From Clostridia bacterium (GTDB lineage: Bacteria; Bacillota_A; Clostridia; Oscillospirales; CAG-272): a stretch of DNA of 35,007 nucleotides. The notes below the pieces were generated by a model. That model was given only the letters and a program-made list of their open reading frames with translations, searched no databases and was not told the origin of the DNA. Location of the stretch: positions 1-35,007 of the forward strand of contig JAGBRZ010000193.1 of assembly GCA_017632155.1 (NCBI GenBank), read 5' to 3'. Position 1 is the first letter of the stretch, and each line of letters begins with the position of its first letter. The translations under genes were made by a program, and so were the position numbers. Below, in pieces: positions 14,358 through 23,129 of this stretch.

Positions 14358-16754
14358 TTATTTCATTTCAACAACAGTAACGCCGCCGTCGCCTTCACCG
14401 TACTGACCGATACGGAAATTAGCAATTCGGCTTTCGTGGCGGAGCTTATCCCAAAGAGCTGCGCGGAGTGCGCCGGTGCCCTTACCGTGAATGAGTCGGC
14501 AGGTGCGAAGCCCCGCCATTTGAACGTCGTCAAGGTATCTGTCAACCTCGTACCAAGCCTCGTCGCCCGTCATTCCGCGAAGGTCGATCTCATCCGAGCA
14601 GGCGCGGCTGACGCTGGTCTTGGCAAATTCCTTTGCCGTTTTCTTGTTGCCCTGCGAATCGGTGACGGTGACAACGTCATCCATCAGTTTGAGGTTCTTG
14701 ACCTTTGTTTTGGTTCTAACGGGACCGATCTGAACATTGACGTTTCCGCTTCTGTCGGGATCGGAAAGCACAACGCCTTCCTGACTGATATTCATAAGAT
14801 AAACGGCGTCGCCCTTCTTGAGCGGACGGGGAAGAACGTATTCCTCGTCAATATTTTCATCAACGGGATTGTACTTCTCCTCGTTTGCCTTCATATGCTC
14901 TCGAACCTTCTTGCGGGCGGCGTCAAGCTCCTCGCCGAGGCGTTCGCTGTCGCGCGCCTTACGGACCTTATCAAGCTGAGAGAAGACATATTCGGAGGAA
15001 ATTCGTGCGCCCTCGACCATTTCTGCAGCTTTTTTCTGCGCACGCTCGACCTCTTTTTCGGCAGCCGAGATCTTTTCCTTGATCTTTGCCTCTGCCTCGG
15101 TCTTGAATTTTTCGTACTCACGGCGCATATTTTCGGCTTCCTCGCGGTACTTTTCGGCATCTATGCGAGCCGCTTCGAGCTTATCGATAACGTCCTCGAA
15201 GCGTCTGTCATCCGAGCTTACCTCCGCAAGTGCGCGGTCGATGATGTGCTTTGGAAGACCAAGTCTTTCGGAGATCGCAAGCGCGTTCGAGCGTCCGGGG
15301 GTACCGATGGTGAGCTTATAGGTCGGACGGAGAGTTTCTATATCAAATTCACAAGATGCGTTTTTGACACCGGGGGTGTTGAGCGCATAAGCCTTAAGCT
15401 CGGCATAGTGAGTTGTTGCGGCGCAAATAGCTCCCGCCGCGCGAACCTCGCTTATAACTGCTATCGCAAGCGCCGCACCCTCGATGGGATCGGTTCCGAC
15501 ACCAAGCTCGTCGAAGAGAACGAGCGCGTCATCGCGGAGATCATCAACGATCGAAACGATATTGACCATATGCGAGGAGAAGGTCGAAAGCGACTGCTCA
15601 ATGCTCTGCTCATCACCAAGGTCAACAAGAACTCTGCCGTAGATCGGCACGGTTGAATTATCGTCGCAGGGAATGTGAAGTCCCGACTGTGCCATCAGCG
15701 CAAAAAGTCCGAGAGTTTTGAGAGTTACCGTCTTACCGCCGGTGTTGGGACCCGTGATGACGAGAGTATCGAAATCACCGCCAAGGCGGATATTTACGGG
15801 CACGACCTTTTCTTTAGGAATAAGAGGATGGCGTGCACGGCGAAGCTCGGTTCTTCTGTTATCCGAGGAAAGCTTCGGCTGTGAGCCGTTCATCTGGAAG
15901 GAAAGCTCCGCACAGGCAAATACGAAAGCAAGCTCGTCGATATTCGCTCCGTTATAGCGGATCTTATCCGAAATAGCCGCGACCTCGGAGGAGAAATCGT
16001 AAAGGATGCGCTCGATCTCGTGCTTTTCCTTTGCCTCAAGCTCTCGGATCTCGTTGTTTGCGTCAACAACGGCGAGAGGCTCGATAAAGAGAGTTGCGCC
16101 TGTCGCGGAAGCATCGTGTACAAGACCCTTGATATCGTTCTTGCATTCAGCCTTTACGGGAACAACAAATCTGCCGTTACGAATGGTAACGATATTCTCC
16201 TGCAGGCTCTTCGAGTATGCGCCCGTGGTGTATTTTGCAAGAATATCGCGCACCTTTGCGGTGGTCACGCGGATCTTGCGGCGGATGTTGTAAAGCTCGG
16301 GCGAGGCTTCGTCAGCCATCGTTTCCTCGCTTATGATAGCGGTTCTGATCTTATCCTCGAGCTTTTTATCGGGGAGAAGACGCTCGAAGACCTCGTCAAG
16401 CACTGTCTCGAAACGGCGGTTGGTGCGGCTGTAATCGAGAAGCACACGGCTTGTGCGGAGGATGTCGGCAACGTCAAGCAGCTCGCGCTGTGTCAGCATC
16501 GCGCCCTTTTCGGCGCGCTCACAATGGGGAGTTATATCCTTGACTCCGCCAAAGGCGGGCTGCCCCTTCTCTGCCGCAAGTCTTTTTGCGTCGGTCGTCC
16601 GCCTTTGCATATTGAGCACGCGGACGAGATCGGATTCGGGCATAAGCTCAAGTGCCGCGGCGCGCGCACCCTCGGTGCGTGCACAGTCGCAAAGCATCTG
16701 CCTGATCTTATCAAATTCAAGTAATTTTATACTTTTTTCGGGTAGGTACATCAT
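14358..16754 (-). CDS. mutS2: MutS2 endonuclease/ATPase with Smr domain
   Basis: MutS2 (in Bacillus also studied as a collided-ribosome rescue factor) is a dimeric ABC-type ATPase with a C-terminal Smr nuclease domain. The 798 residues show the N-terminal core and clamp (1-300), Walker A TGPNTGGKTVTLKT at 334-347, Walker B VLFDELGVGTDP near 415, and the signature STFSSHM. A long charged coiled coil (about 525-630), the KOW-like LKKGDAVYLMNISQEG segment and the Smr domain follow from about 720 (IDLRGMTGDEAW, RLIHGKGTGALR). Length and order are typical. AGGAA lies 9 bp before the first of two adjacent ATGs. It is the last gene of the yqfC-to-mutS2 operon, 19 bp after recO. Confidence 0.97.
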   Translation of the reverse strand: MMYLPEKSIKLLEFDKIRQMLCDCARTEGARAAALELMPESDLVRVLNMQRRTTDAKRLAAEKGQPAFGGVKDITPHCERAEKGAMLTQRELLDVADILRTSRVLLDYSRTNRRFETVLDEVFERLLPDKKLEDKIRTAIISEETMADEASPELYNIRRKIRVTTAKVRDILAKYTTGAYSKSLQENIVTIRNGRFVVPVKAECKNDIKGLVHDASATGATLFIEPLAVVDANNEIRELEAKEKHEIERILYDFSSEVAAISDKIRYNGANIDELAFVFACAELSFQMNGSQPKLSSDNRRTELRRARHPLIPKEKVVPVNIRLGGDFDTLVITGPNTGGKTVTLKTLGLFALMAQSGLHIPCDDNSTVPIYGRVLVDLGDEQSIEQSLSTFSSHMVNIVSIVDDLRDDALVLFDELGVGTDPIEGAALAIAVISEVRAAGAICAATTHYAELKAYALNTPGVKNASCEFDIETLRPTYKLTIGTPGRSNALAISERLGLPKHIIDRALAEVSSDDRRFEDVIDKLEAARIDAEKYREEAENMRREYEKFKTEAEAKIKEKISAAEKEVERAQKKAAEMVEGARISSEYVFSQLDKVRKARDSERLGEELDAARKKVREHMKANEEKYNPVDENIDEEYVLPRPLKKGDAVYLMNISQEGVVLSDPDRSGNVNVQIGPVRTKTKVKNLKLMDDVVTVTDSQGNKKTAKEFAKTSVSRACSDEIDLRGMTGDEAWYEVDRYLDDVQMAGLRTCRLIHGKGTGALRAALWDKLRHESRIANFRIGQYGEGDGGVTVVEMK

Positions 16755-16773
16755 AACTGTTAATTCCTCAAAA

Positions 16774-17577
16774 TTATTCGCTCAATTCGTGATAAAGCCT
16801 GAGCGATGCAAAGCCACGCTCAAGATGGTTGAGAATATAGGTCTCCGACGCGCGGCAAAATGTTTTTTTATCAACTTCGGACGTGATGCCGAAGGAGAGC
16901 AGTCTTTTAAGCGGCGCGCCGACAACGTATCGCATCGCCGCAAGAACTCCCGCAGTTATCGGTATAATTATCGAACGGGTGCCGTAAGCATCAACGGGTA
17001 TCTCCGCCTCGGGTATTTCGGGCGCGGATGCTATGCAATCAGAGCAGACTATACCGCCGCCCATAACGTCAAGGTAAAAGGCGGGAGCTTCTGTCTTTTC
17101 GCACCTTATGCATTCGGTAAGCTCGGGCAGATAACCCGAAATTGCCGCCGCACGAAGCTCGAATGCCGCTTTTACAAGCGCGCGGTCATATTTTTCCGAA
17201 CAAAGTGCGTGAAAAGTATTCAGCGCAAGCGGCAAAAGCTCGCCCGCGGGCTCACCCTGACCCGAAAGCTCACAGCAGACGTCCGAGATATATTGGGCAA
17301 GATACATCAGCTCAATATCCTGCTCAAGCGCGGTGAAGGATTTTATGACCGACGCATCGCGAACCCAAGCCATATCGCCTTTGAAATGAAGCTCAAAGTT
17401 GCCCCACACAAAGGCGCGGCAAGGCGACATCAGCTTATTGCGAAGCGATCTTGCACCCTTTGCAATGACGGTTATCCTCCCCTCATCGGGACAAAGAAGC
17501 GTCAAAAGACGGTCGTGATCACCTTGCGGCACGGCGCGGATGACAAGCGCATCGGTTGAAATATCATAGGTTGCCAT
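16774..17577 (-). CDS. recO: DNA repair protein RecO
   Basis: RecO works with RecF and RecR in loading RecA on gapped, SSB-coated DNA. The 267 residues start with the OB-fold (TDALVIRAVPQGDHDRLLTLLCPDEGRITVIAKGAR), then a helical domain. A zinc-binding cluster follows with C156, C159, C178 and C181 (ECIRCEKT and IVCSDC), as in Gram-positive RecO. It starts 6 bp after the era stop codon, its usual Firmicute neighbour. Confidence 0.95.
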   Translation of the reverse strand: MATYDISTDALVIRAVPQGDHDRLLTLLCPDEGRITVIAKGARSLRNKLMSPCRAFVWGNFELHFKGDMAWVRDASVIKSFTALEQDIELMYLAQYISDVCCELSGQGEPAGELLPLALNTFHALCSEKYDRALVKAAFELRAAAISGYLPELTECIRCEKTEAPAFYLDVMGGGIVCSDCIASAPEIPEAEIPVDAYGTRSIIIPITAGVLAAMRYVVGAPLKRLLSFGITSEVDKKTFCRASETYILNHLERGFASLRLYHELSE

Positions 17578-17583
17578 ATCGGC

Positions 17584-18480
17584 TTACTGATCAATGTCCT
17601 TTTTGTTATAGCCGAAGTTCGAAACAAGTCCTTCGCGCTCGCGCCAATTTTCCTTGACTCTTACCCAAAGATCAAGGAAGATCTTCGAGCCCGTAACCTT
17701 TTCAAGCTCCTCACGCGAATACATACCGACCTTCTTGAGCACCTCTCCGCCCTTGCCGATAATGATCTGCTTATGCGACTGCTTTTCGCAAATGATCTCT
17801 GCGCGGATCTTGGTGAGATTGCCCGTGTCACGGTATTCCTCGATGACTACGGCGATACCGTGGGGGACTTCTCTGTCAAGCGCACGAAGAAGTTTTTCGC
17901 GGATAATCTCGGAAACGTACTGGCGCATAGGCTGATCGGTCGCGGCATCCTCGGGGAAGAACCACTCGCTTTCGTGAAGGAATTTAGAAAGCTCGTCCAT
18001 AACCTCGTCAACGTGCTTGCCCGACTTTGCGGAAACGGGAACGACTGCGTCGAACTCGTGCTTTGAAGCATAAGCCGCGATCTTTTCCGCGATCTGCTCG
18101 CGGCGAACGGTATCGATCTTGTTAAGAACCAGAACCGAAGGAACTCCCTCTCTCTTGAGGTATTCAATGATCTCAAGCTCGGTCTTTGAAACGGGCTTGT
18201 TTACGTCAACGACGAGCATAACCACGTCACCCTGCTGCATACCCGACTTTGCCGCGGTGACCATATAGTCGCCAAGGCGGTTCTGCGGGCGGTGAATACC
18301 GGGGGTGTCGAAGAACACGAACTGATCCTCGCCCTCGGTGAGAATTCCGCGGATGCAGTTTCGGGTCGTCTGCGGCTTATTTGAAACTATGGCGATCTTT
18401 TCGCCGAGTATGCGGTTCATGATGGTGGATTTGCCGACGTTGGGTCTGCCGACTATCGAGATAAATACTGTTCTTTTCAT
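17584..18480 (-). CDS. era: GTPase Era
   Basis: Era is an essential GTPase that binds 16S rRNA and helps mature the 30S subunit. The 298 residues contain G1 GRPNVGKST (11-19), G2 NKPQTTR, G3 DTPGIH (58-63), G4 NKID (120-123) and G5 SAKSG. A C-terminal KH domain follows from about 200 with IIGKGGEVLKKVG and FLDLWVRVKENWRE. It lies 1 bp from the preceding small lipoprotein gene and 6 bp before recO. Confidence 0.98.
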   Translation of the reverse strand: MKRTVFISIVGRPNVGKSTIMNRILGEKIAIVSNKPQTTRNCIRGILTEGEDQFVFFDTPGIHRPQNRLGDYMVTAAKSGMQQGDVVMLVVDVNKPVSKTELEIIEYLKREGVPSVLVLNKIDTVRREQIAEKIAAYASKHEFDAVVPVSAKSGKHVDEVMDELSKFLHESEWFFPEDAATDQPMRQYVSEIIREKLLRALDREVPHGIAVVIEEYRDTGNLTKIRAEIICEKQSHKQIIIGKGGEVLKKVGMYSREELEKVTGSKIFLDLWVRVKENWREREGLVSNFGYNKKDIDQ

Positions 18481-18481
18481 T

Positions 18482-18895
18482 TTATTTCTCCGTCATTTCA
18501 TCTATAAATTTCTGCAGGTCATAAGATTTTGCATCTTCCGTGTACTGTGTTGCGTTCGGGTCAAGTCTGCCCGGGTTTTTATGGAATAAGTATATCTCCT
18601 CGCCCGATACATGCGAAAGCATCATGCTCTCAATGGTTCCCTCTTCATCCATTCCTATCGTGAATGCGAAATCGATCTCGCGAAGCGGGAAATAAAAGAT
18701 GGGCAGTTCGGACGAACCAAGCATAACATTTTCAAACTTTGAAAACTGACTGAGCTGGAGCTCTCTTGCCATATCCGCAAAGTCGAGAACCGTTGCAAGA
18801 CTCATAAGCGGCTTATCCTCTTCCTCTTTTCCGCAACCCGCAAAGGCGCAAAGAATAAAGGCAAGTGCAAGAAAAATTGAAAGTATCTTTTTCAT
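18482..18895 (-). CDS. Small predicted lipoprotein, unknown function
   Basis: Not recognised as a named family. The 137-residue product starts MKKILSIFLALAFILCAF and has a lipobox FAGC with the lipid-modified cysteine at residue 21, followed by an acidic KEEEDK linker. The remaining ~110 residues look like a small soluble extracytoplasmic domain with alternating strands (FAFTIGMDEEG, IESMMLSHVSGEEIYLF). The start is the second of two adjacent ATGs, because GAGGTG is too close to the first; its A overlaps the ybeY stop (TGATG). It lies between ybeY and era, the place often held by dgkA or cdd in other Firmicutes. Its constant co-translation with ribosome-maturation genes may be positional only. 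Confidence 0.75.
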   Translation of the reverse strand: MKKILSIFLALAFILCAFAGCGKEEEDKPLMSLATVLDFADMARELQLSQFSKFENVMLGSSELPIFYFPLREIDFAFTIGMDEEGTIESMMLSHVSGEEIYLFHKNPGRLDPNATQYTEDAKSYDLQKFIDEMTEK

Positions 18896-19368
18896 CATTT
18901 CACCTCAAGTCCCATGATCTTCATGATCTCGCGCTGGCGGGAGCGCATATCCGCCTCGTCCTCTTCTCCGGTTTCGTGATCGTAGCCGAGAAGGTGGAGG
19001 GTTGAATGAACGCAAAGGAATGCAACCTCGCGCTCAAAGGGATGGCCGAATTCGTTTGCTTGCTGGCGCGCTCTTTCGAGCGAGAGAACAATGTCGCCAA
19101 GGCAGAGCTTTTCGCCGTCAAATGCTTCATCGAGATCGCCGTCCTCAGCGATCGGGAAGGAAAGTACGTCGGTCACGCGGTCGATACCGCGATATTCTGC
19201 ATTGAATCGGCGTATGCCCATGTTTCCGACGAATGTGACGGAAACCTCGCAGTCGTCCTCGATCTCCTCGAATTCAAGAGTTGTTTCAATAGCACGCGCA
19301 ACGAGCTTCTTCAGCTCATCCGTGACCTTTTCCTTTCGGCATCTGACCGAATAATCAATCGTCAGCAT
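18895..19368 (-). CDS. ybeY: Endoribonuclease YbeY (rRNA maturation)
   Basis: YbeY is a zinc-dependent single-strand endoribonuclease involved in 16S rRNA processing and ribosome quality control. The 157 residues contain RVTDVLSFP and the metal-binding motif HSTLHLLGYDHE with H121, H125 and H131. GAGGAGG sits just upstream of ATG 19368, right after the phoH stop. The stop codon overlaps the start of the following lipoprotein gene. Confidence 0.97.
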   Translation of the reverse strand: MLTIDYSVRCRKEKVTDELKKLVARAIETTLEFEEIEDDCEVSVTFVGNMGIRRFNAEYRGIDRVTDVLSFPIAEDGDLDEAFDGEKLCLGDIVLSLERARQQANEFGHPFEREVAFLCVHSTLHLLGYDHETGEEDEADMRSRQREIMKIMGLEVK

Positions 19369-19379
19369 TTTCTACCTCC

Positions 19380-20402
19380 TCAATAGCTCTTTCGGCGGTA
19401 GGTGTGACCGCCCTTGTCTTTGTTTTGATTTTCCTTTTCGTACTTGTCGTAGGCGAGAATTATCTTCTGCACAAGCTTGTGACGGACAACGTCGCGCTCG
19501 GTGAATTGATGGATCGCGATTCCTTCAATTCCGTCGAGGATCTTTACCGCCGACCAAAGTCCGCTGACCTGACCGCCGGGGAGGTCGGTCTGCGTAAGGT
19601 CACCCGTTACGACCGCCTTTGAATTGTTGCCAAGACGGGTCAAGAACATCTTCATCTGCTCGAAGGTTGCGTTCTGCGCCTCGTCGAGAATTATGAAAGC
19701 ATCGTCAAGGGTGCGTCCGCGCATATATGCAAGGGGTGCGACCTCGATTATCTGCTTTTCAACGTTTCGCTGATAGTTTTCGGGTCCCATCATCTCAAAG
19801 AGCGCATCGTAAAGCGGACGGAGATAGGGGTCGATCTTGCTTTGCAGATCGCCGGGGAGATAGCCGAGCTTTTCGCCCGCTTCAATTGCGGGGCGGGTCA
19901 GAATTATACGGCTGACCTTTTTGTCGCGCAATGCCTTGACAGCCATCGCAACCGCAAGGAAGGTCTTACCCGTACCCGCAGGACCCGTGCCGAGGATGAT
20001 GGTATTGTTGCGGATCGACTCGATATATTTCTGTTGACCCACGGTCTTCGGCTTGATCGGTTTGCCCTTTGCCGTCACGCAGATGCAGTTTTCGTCAAAT
20101 GCCTCAAGCTCGCCCTCGCGACCGTCGCGAACCATATTGATGACGTAAAGCACCGTTTGCTCGGCGAGTGTTTCACTTCTCTCGCCCATTCGCGCCAGAG
20201 TTTCGATAGCACGCGCGGCGGCGTCGACACCTTCCGTTGTGCTTCCGCTGACGGTAAAGACCTCACCGGCACCCGAAATATCTGGGCGCGTATGGACCGT
20301 TACGGCAAAAGCAGCCTCGACAAGCTTCATGTTGGCGTCAAATGCACCGTAAAGCTTTGCGGCAAGCTCTGCCGAGCCTATTTTAACTATTTTTTGTTCC
20401 AT
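19380..20402 (-). CDS. phoH: PhoH-family ATPase (PhoH/YbeZ)
   Basis: A cytosolic P-loop ATPase of the PhoH/YbeZ group, which works with YbeY in RNA metabolism in several bacteria. The 340 residues have an N-terminal KH-like domain. Walker A is LGTGPAGTGKTFLA (137-150), with KIDPYLRPLYDAL, FIILDEAQNATFEQMKMFLTRLG (Walker B) and TGDLTQTDLP. A longer in-frame start would add 35 residues lying inside yqfD. The ATG at 20402, with GAGGAG 6 bp upstream, is clearly the true start. It follows yqfD by 10 bp. Confidence 0.96.
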   Translation of the reverse strand: MEQKIVKIGSAELAAKLYGAFDANMKLVEAAFAVTVHTRPDISGAGEVFTVSGSTTEGVDAAARAIETLARMGERSETLAEQTVLYVINMVRDGREGELEAFDENCICVTAKGKPIKPKTVGQQKYIESIRNNTIILGTGPAGTGKTFLAVAMAVKALRDKKVSRIILTRPAIEAGEKLGYLPGDLQSKIDPYLRPLYDALFEMMGPENYQRNVEKQIIEVAPLAYMRGRTLDDAFIILDEAQNATFEQMKMFLTRLGNNSKAVVTGDLTQTDLPGGQVSGLWSAVKILDGIEGIAIHQFTERDVVRHKLVQKIILAYDKYEKENQNKDKGGHTYRRKSY

Positions 20403-20412
20403 ATTGTTCTCC

Positions 20413-21624
20413 TCACTCGGATCTGTTGATGTAAAAGGGGACCGTCTCGGCGATATCGTCAATGCACTCGACTCGACATTCAAGCCTGTAAGCCGTGCCG
20501 TCTGCATTCTCGCCGCCGGTGAATGATTTTGAAAGTATCTCTGCCCCGGGGATAGAGGCGAGTATAATGCGGTTGATCTCGAAATATGCTATATCCACCG
20601 CCTCTGCAGGCGTGCGCGTGGCAGCCCTCTCGGTGAATATCGGAACTCTTGTAACCGAGAGTCCGATGGGTATCGTTGCGTCCCCCGAAGAGTATATATA
20701 AATATCCGAGTATATTTTATCATATTTAGTACCCGAAAATCCACCCTTTTTGAAAAATTTTTGCCGAAAAGAGAAAAAAATTATAGAAATTTCGCTGATT
20801 TCGCTGTTTTGAGCCTCCCTGACCGTGTAATCGTATGGGATTTCCACCTCAAAGTGATACTCTGTCCGTGCAAAAACGCTCCCCTTGGCGTGTGTCGCAC
20901 GGAATCCGAAGCGTTCGCTGTCGTAAAGTCCGCTTGCAATAAGCTCGCCTTTTCTGACCGTCCGACCGATCTCGACTGTCGGCTCGCCTGCGATCAGCTC
21001 GTACCCGACGATCACGCCATCGCGACTTGCAACGAGGTTTGCTCCGTCACCTTCTTTGCCATCTTCCGGAGGATCATTGACTTCGGGAATCACCTCGACG
21101 TATGCGACCGTGCCGATCACGTTTATCGACATCCACGCGATCTTGTTCGAATCGCGTTCGATTCTCGTTTGAATGTCGCCGACGTCGATCCGCGAAAGCC
21201 ACGCCCCGGGTTTGACTCCGTGTTCGGCAAGGAGAGCTTTTACTTCCGCCGTTTCAAATGCCTCGTTCGGCGCAACGCGGACATCCCAGAGAACGCTGTT
21301 GCCAAGTAAGAGTATCAGCAATCCCGCAATAGCTCCCGCAATCATCCCGGGACGTGACAAGAGCCGCCCAAAATAATAAGGCAACCCCGACAGCAGAACG
21401 GCTTTTGATTCGATTCCCGAAGCACGGCAAAGCGCAACGGCACGTCGAGCAGAAATATAGGCTATGTCAACCGAAGCTACGCCGTCAGCAGACACGATGT
21501 TTGAATAGCTTTCCCCCATCGAAAGCAAAACGTTGAGCATTAGGATAAGTTCATCCTCGGCGCATTCAAGCCTTGCTTTGCCGAAAAGAAAGCTGTCAGC
21601 CGTGCCTCTGTTTTTCTTTTTCAT
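20413..21624 (-). CDS. yqfD: Sporulation protein YqfD
   Basis: YqfD is a membrane protein of endospore formers, co-transcribed with yqfC and normally expressed in the mother cell; it is required for efficient sporulation. The 403 residues have a soluble N-terminal part (GKARLECAEDELILMLNVLLS), one membrane segment at about 93-113 (MIAGAIAGLLILLLGNSVLW), and a long extracytoplasmic part. The latter has the family pattern LLAEHGVKPGAWLSRID, DSNKIAWMSINVIGT and VASRDGVIVGYELIAGEPTVEIGRTVRKGELIASG. The ATG at 21624 lies 8 bp after GGAGG; a GTG three codons earlier would overlap that site. The start overlaps the yqfC end by 29 bp. Confidence 0.93.
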   Translation of the reverse strand: MKKKNRGTADSFLFGKARLECAEDELILMLNVLLSMGESYSNIVSADGVASVDIAYISARRAVALCRASGIESKAVLLSGLPYYFGRLLSRPGMIAGAIAGLLILLLGNSVLWDVRVAPNEAFETAEVKALLAEHGVKPGAWLSRIDVGDIQTRIERDSNKIAWMSINVIGTVAYVEVIPEVNDPPEDGKEGDGANLVASRDGVIVGYELIAGEPTVEIGRTVRKGELIASGLYDSERFGFRATHAKGSVFARTEYHFEVEIPYDYTVREAQNSEISEISIIFFSFRQKFFKKGGFSGTKYDKIYSDIYIYSSGDATIPIGLSVTRVPIFTERAATRTPAEAVDIAYFEINRIILASIPGAEILSKSFTGGENADGTAYRLECRVECIDDIAETVPFYINRSE

Positions 21625-21922
21625 TTTCCTCACCTCCGCAATAATCTATCCGATCGATCTCGCCGCGAATGCTAATTCTGCCGTCGGAATAGGAAGACAT
21701 TGAAAGTCTTCTTCCCTCGATCAAAACGCAATATCCGCTTTGCAGAAGAGAGATCCTTTCGGGGCAGTAGCAGAGTATCTCGCGGCAACCGCAAAGAAGC
21801 AATTCGTTTCTGCCGCGCATCTCAAGGCTCATCCCCGAGATAAGATCCGCAGGAATATCCGCAAGTTTTGATAAAAGCTCGGGGAGCGTTGGCCTTTCGT
21901 GGCGTATTTTTCTTTTCTTCAT
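21596..21922 (-). CDS. yqfC: Sporulation protein YqfC
   Basis: A 108-residue member of the YabP/YqfC family. After a basic start (MKKRKIRHERPTLPELLSKL) come the family blocks LISGMSLEMRGRNELLLCGCREILCYCPERI and LIEGRRLSMSSYSDGRISIRGEIDRIDY. The product is cytosolic and its molecular role is not established. The second ATG (21922) has the better spacing to GGAGG; the first lies at 21925. It is the first gene of the yqfC-to-mutS2 operon and is divergent from the ylbJ-like gene, sharing a 68-bp intergenic region. Confidence 0.92.
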   Translation of the reverse strand: MKKRKIRHERPTLPELLSKLADIPADLISGMSLEMRGRNELLLCGCREILCYCPERISLLQSGYCVLIEGRRLSMSSYSDGRISIRGEIDRIDYCGGEENEKEKQRHG

Positions 21923-21939
21923 CATTTCCTCCGCTTCAT

Positions 21940-21967
21940 TTGAATACACTTTTTTATAAAATAATAT
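21940..21967 (+). promoter_or_regulatory. Weak candidate promoter of the ylbJ-like gene
   Basis: TTGAAT (21940-21945), 16 bp, TAATAT (21962-21967), about 23 bp before ATG 21991. A sporulation sigma factor (SigE type) may be used instead; the 68-bp divergent region must also carry the yqfC promoter, which I could not place with confidence. Confidence 0.35.
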
Positions 21968-21990
21968 GCGGGCTGGGGGTGCTCAATTAC

Positions 21991-23085
21991 ATGTTATCGG
22001 TACGCAAATATTCGGGCAGCGGGACAGCAATTTCTGTCCTGTGCATTTTTCTGTTCATTCTGCTATTTCTCGACTCGGAGATTGCAAGCGAACAGATGAG
22101 GCGAGGGATGAGGATCTGCTCCGATACTCTCGTTCCCTCGCTCTTCCCTTTTATGGTAATCTCCGAGCTGCTTGTTCGCTCGGGAGCTTGCGACCCCGTA
22201 TCGCGCCTTATGAGGCAACCGATGAAGGCGCTTTTCGGCATTTCGGGAGAATGTGCCTCGGCACTTTTACTTGGAATCGTCTGCGGCTTTCCCGTCGGAG
22301 CAAAAGCGGCGGCATCGCTTTATTTGCGTGAAGATATAAGTAAAAATGACTGCGAGCATCTGCTCTCGTTTTGTAACTTCCCGTCAGCACCGTTTGTGAT
22401 TTTTGCCGTCGGCGAAGGAATGTTTGGGAGCAGGGATGTCGGCATACTGCTTTACTGCACCGTCCTCTTTTCGGGATTGCTTTATGGAATGCTGTTCCGA
22501 CCTGAAGGCAGAAAATCGGATAATATCAAAGTATCCAAAGCCGTTTTGAGTAATGAAAACGCTCTATCTCTTTTTTCATCATCGGTAACCTCAGCCGCGG
22601 CTTCAGTAATATCGGTATGTGCTTTTGTGACCTTTTTCACCTGTATTGTCGGCACTATATCATCACTTTTCGGAGCGGGAACAAGCTCTCCTCTGCGGGC
22701 GCTGATGTTTTCATTTTTCGAGCTTACCTCCGGTTGCGCGGCTTGCACGTCGATCGATCAGCCGCGGCTCGCACTCATACTTGCCGCCGCGGCGAGCGGA
22801 TGGTCGGGGCTTTCTGTATTTTTGCAGATATATTCTCTCACACGCACCGAAGGTGAAAAGCTTTCGCTTGTTCCGTATATCAAATCAAAAATATTTTGCT
22901 CGCTTATTTGTGCCTCTGTGACTGCGATTATTACATACTTAATTCCGTCAGTCACAAAAAATATTAGCGTCGCCGAAGATGCTTTTTCATCCGTTATTTC
23001 TTATCCGCAGACCTTCACCGTGGCGGTGAATATTATTTTTGCGTTCGCTTTGATCAAACTTCTTGACAGAAAGCGCAAGATTTGA
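21991..23085 (+). CDS. ylbJ: YlbJ-like sporulation integral membrane protein
   Basis: A 364-residue polytopic membrane protein with a nucleoside-recognition (GATE-type) fold pattern. Seen: an N-terminal membrane segment after MLSVRKYSGSG, then LVPSLFPFMVISELLVRSG, ALLLGIVCGFPVGAKAAASLY (the most conserved block) and LLSFCNFPSAPFVIFAVGEGMFG. About five more hydrophobic segments follow to the C-terminus. YlbJ and SpoIVH-like relatives act in spore formation. The divergent location beside yqfC-yqfD supports a sporulation role. The ATG 21991 follows GGGGGTG; longer starts would run into yqfC. The 3' end carries the -35 box of the next gene. Confidence 0.85.
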   Translation: MLSVRKYSGSGTAISVLCIFLFILLFLDSEIASEQMRRGMRICSDTLVPSLFPFMVISELLVRSGACDPVSRLMRQPMKALFGISGECASALLLGIVCGFPVGAKAAASLYLREDISKNDCEHLLSFCNFPSAPFVIFAVGEGMFGSRDVGILLYCTVLFSGLLYGMLFRPEGRKSDNIKVSKAVLSNENALSLFSSSVTSAAASVISVCAFVTFFTCIVGTISSLFGAGTSSPLRALMFSFFELTSGCAACTSIDQPRLALILAAAASGWSGLSVFLQIYSLTRTEGEKLSLVPYIKSKIFCSLICASVTAIITYLIPSVTKNISVAEDAFSSVISYPQTFTVAVNIIFAFALIKLLDRKRKI

Positions 23086-23091
23086 TATAAT
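23063..23091 (+). promoter_or_regulatory. Perfect-consensus promoter inside the ylbJ 3' end
   Basis: TTGACA (23063-23068), a 17-bp spacer and TATAAT (23086-23091). The -35 lies in the last codons of the ylbJ-like gene, and the -10 follows directly after its stop (23083-23085). It uncouples the next gene from sporulation control. Confidence 0.9.
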
Positions 23092-23129
23092 AAGTGTAAT
23101 AATGACAAAAAACGCCACGGAGATATATT

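Noticed and set aside
14352..15656. Long open frame of 434 codons on the plus strand
   Set aside because: It lies wholly antisense to mutS2, whose domains are complete. The translation shows no family pattern, and the frame is open because of the codon bias of mutS2.
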